Assembly: GCA_037127315.1 (NCBI GenBank)
Contig: JBBBDQ010000445.1
Span: 2,685,001-2,749,000, forward strand
Direction: 5' to 3'
DNA from: Ascarosepion bandense
Taxonomy: Eukaryota > Mollusca > Cephalopoda > Sepiida > Sepiidae
Length of the DNA: 64,000 bases
Shown: one piece after another, positions 63,961 through 64,000 of the stretch
Layout: every line of letters starts with the position of its first letter
Position numbering within the stretch: the stretch's first letter is position 1
Translations under genes and position numbers: made by a program
Notes under the pieces: generated by a model
What the model saw: the letters and a program-made list of their open reading frames with translations, nothing else
Told to the model about the DNA's origin: nothing
Databases searched by the model: none

Positions 63961-64000
63961 GCCATAAAACAAAAACAACAACAATAACAACAACAACAAC

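Overview
The window looks like repeat-dominated, intergenic or intronic DNA from a metazoan. It is AT-rich, has very long (TA)n and (GATA)n microsatellites, and carries hundreds of bp of nested transposable-element remains per kb, with no intact long ORF. A tRNA-derived SINE family recurs at many places (A box near the 5' end, B box GAGTTCGAATTCC). Together with Tx1-like, RTE-like and Penelope-like elements, it resembles what is known of molluscan, especially cephalopod (octopus-like), genomes. That assignment is an inference from repeat flavour, not from a diagnostic gene.

Layout. 0-1.2 kb: Helitron 3' ends and (TA)n blocks. 1.2-6.6 kb: one broken Ty3/gypsy element (reverse transcriptase, RNase H, integrase, 3' LTR), opened by nested SINE, RTE-like LINE and other LINE insertions. 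6.6-7.7 kb: a tandem run of SINE pieces. 7.8-9.25 kb: a GATA microsatellite, then about 850 bp of polypurine. 10.2-12.9 kb: two satellite-like arrays (130 bp and about 42 bp units). 13.2-20.1 kb: SINEs, a Helitron and LINE pieces. 21.3-27.0 kb: Penelope-like element (PLE) debris, hammerhead-ribozyme-like motifs in inverted repeats, and one candidate host exon near 23.9 kb. 27.05-29.41 kb (minus) and 32.87-46.55 kb (plus): two LTR copies of one family, each carrying two Tx1-like LINE copies head to tail. 30.0-30.5 kb: an in-frame tandem array of an RT segment. 47.2-48.2 kb: a tandem array of LINE 3' ends. 49.6-53.4 kb: a foldback element and PLE GIY-YIG fragments. 53.4-54.0 kb: a 630-bp (TA)n tract. 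54.4-64 kb: a dimeric SINE, RTE-like LINE pieces, a second Helitron, a Tc1-like remnant, MITEs and a foldback element.

How the parts relate. Almost everything is mobile DNA acting on mobile DNA. The clearest case is a Tx1-clade LINE that has repeatedly used the same place in an LTR family. There the target 14-mer or 17-mer appears three times around two adjacent LINE copies, and the LTRs keep 5-bp target duplications (CATTG and GTCTT). PLE remains carry hammerhead-like cores, often as head-to-head inverted repeats. The only candidate for a host gene is a short exon at 23.9 kb with clean splice signals and a triplicated splice donor.
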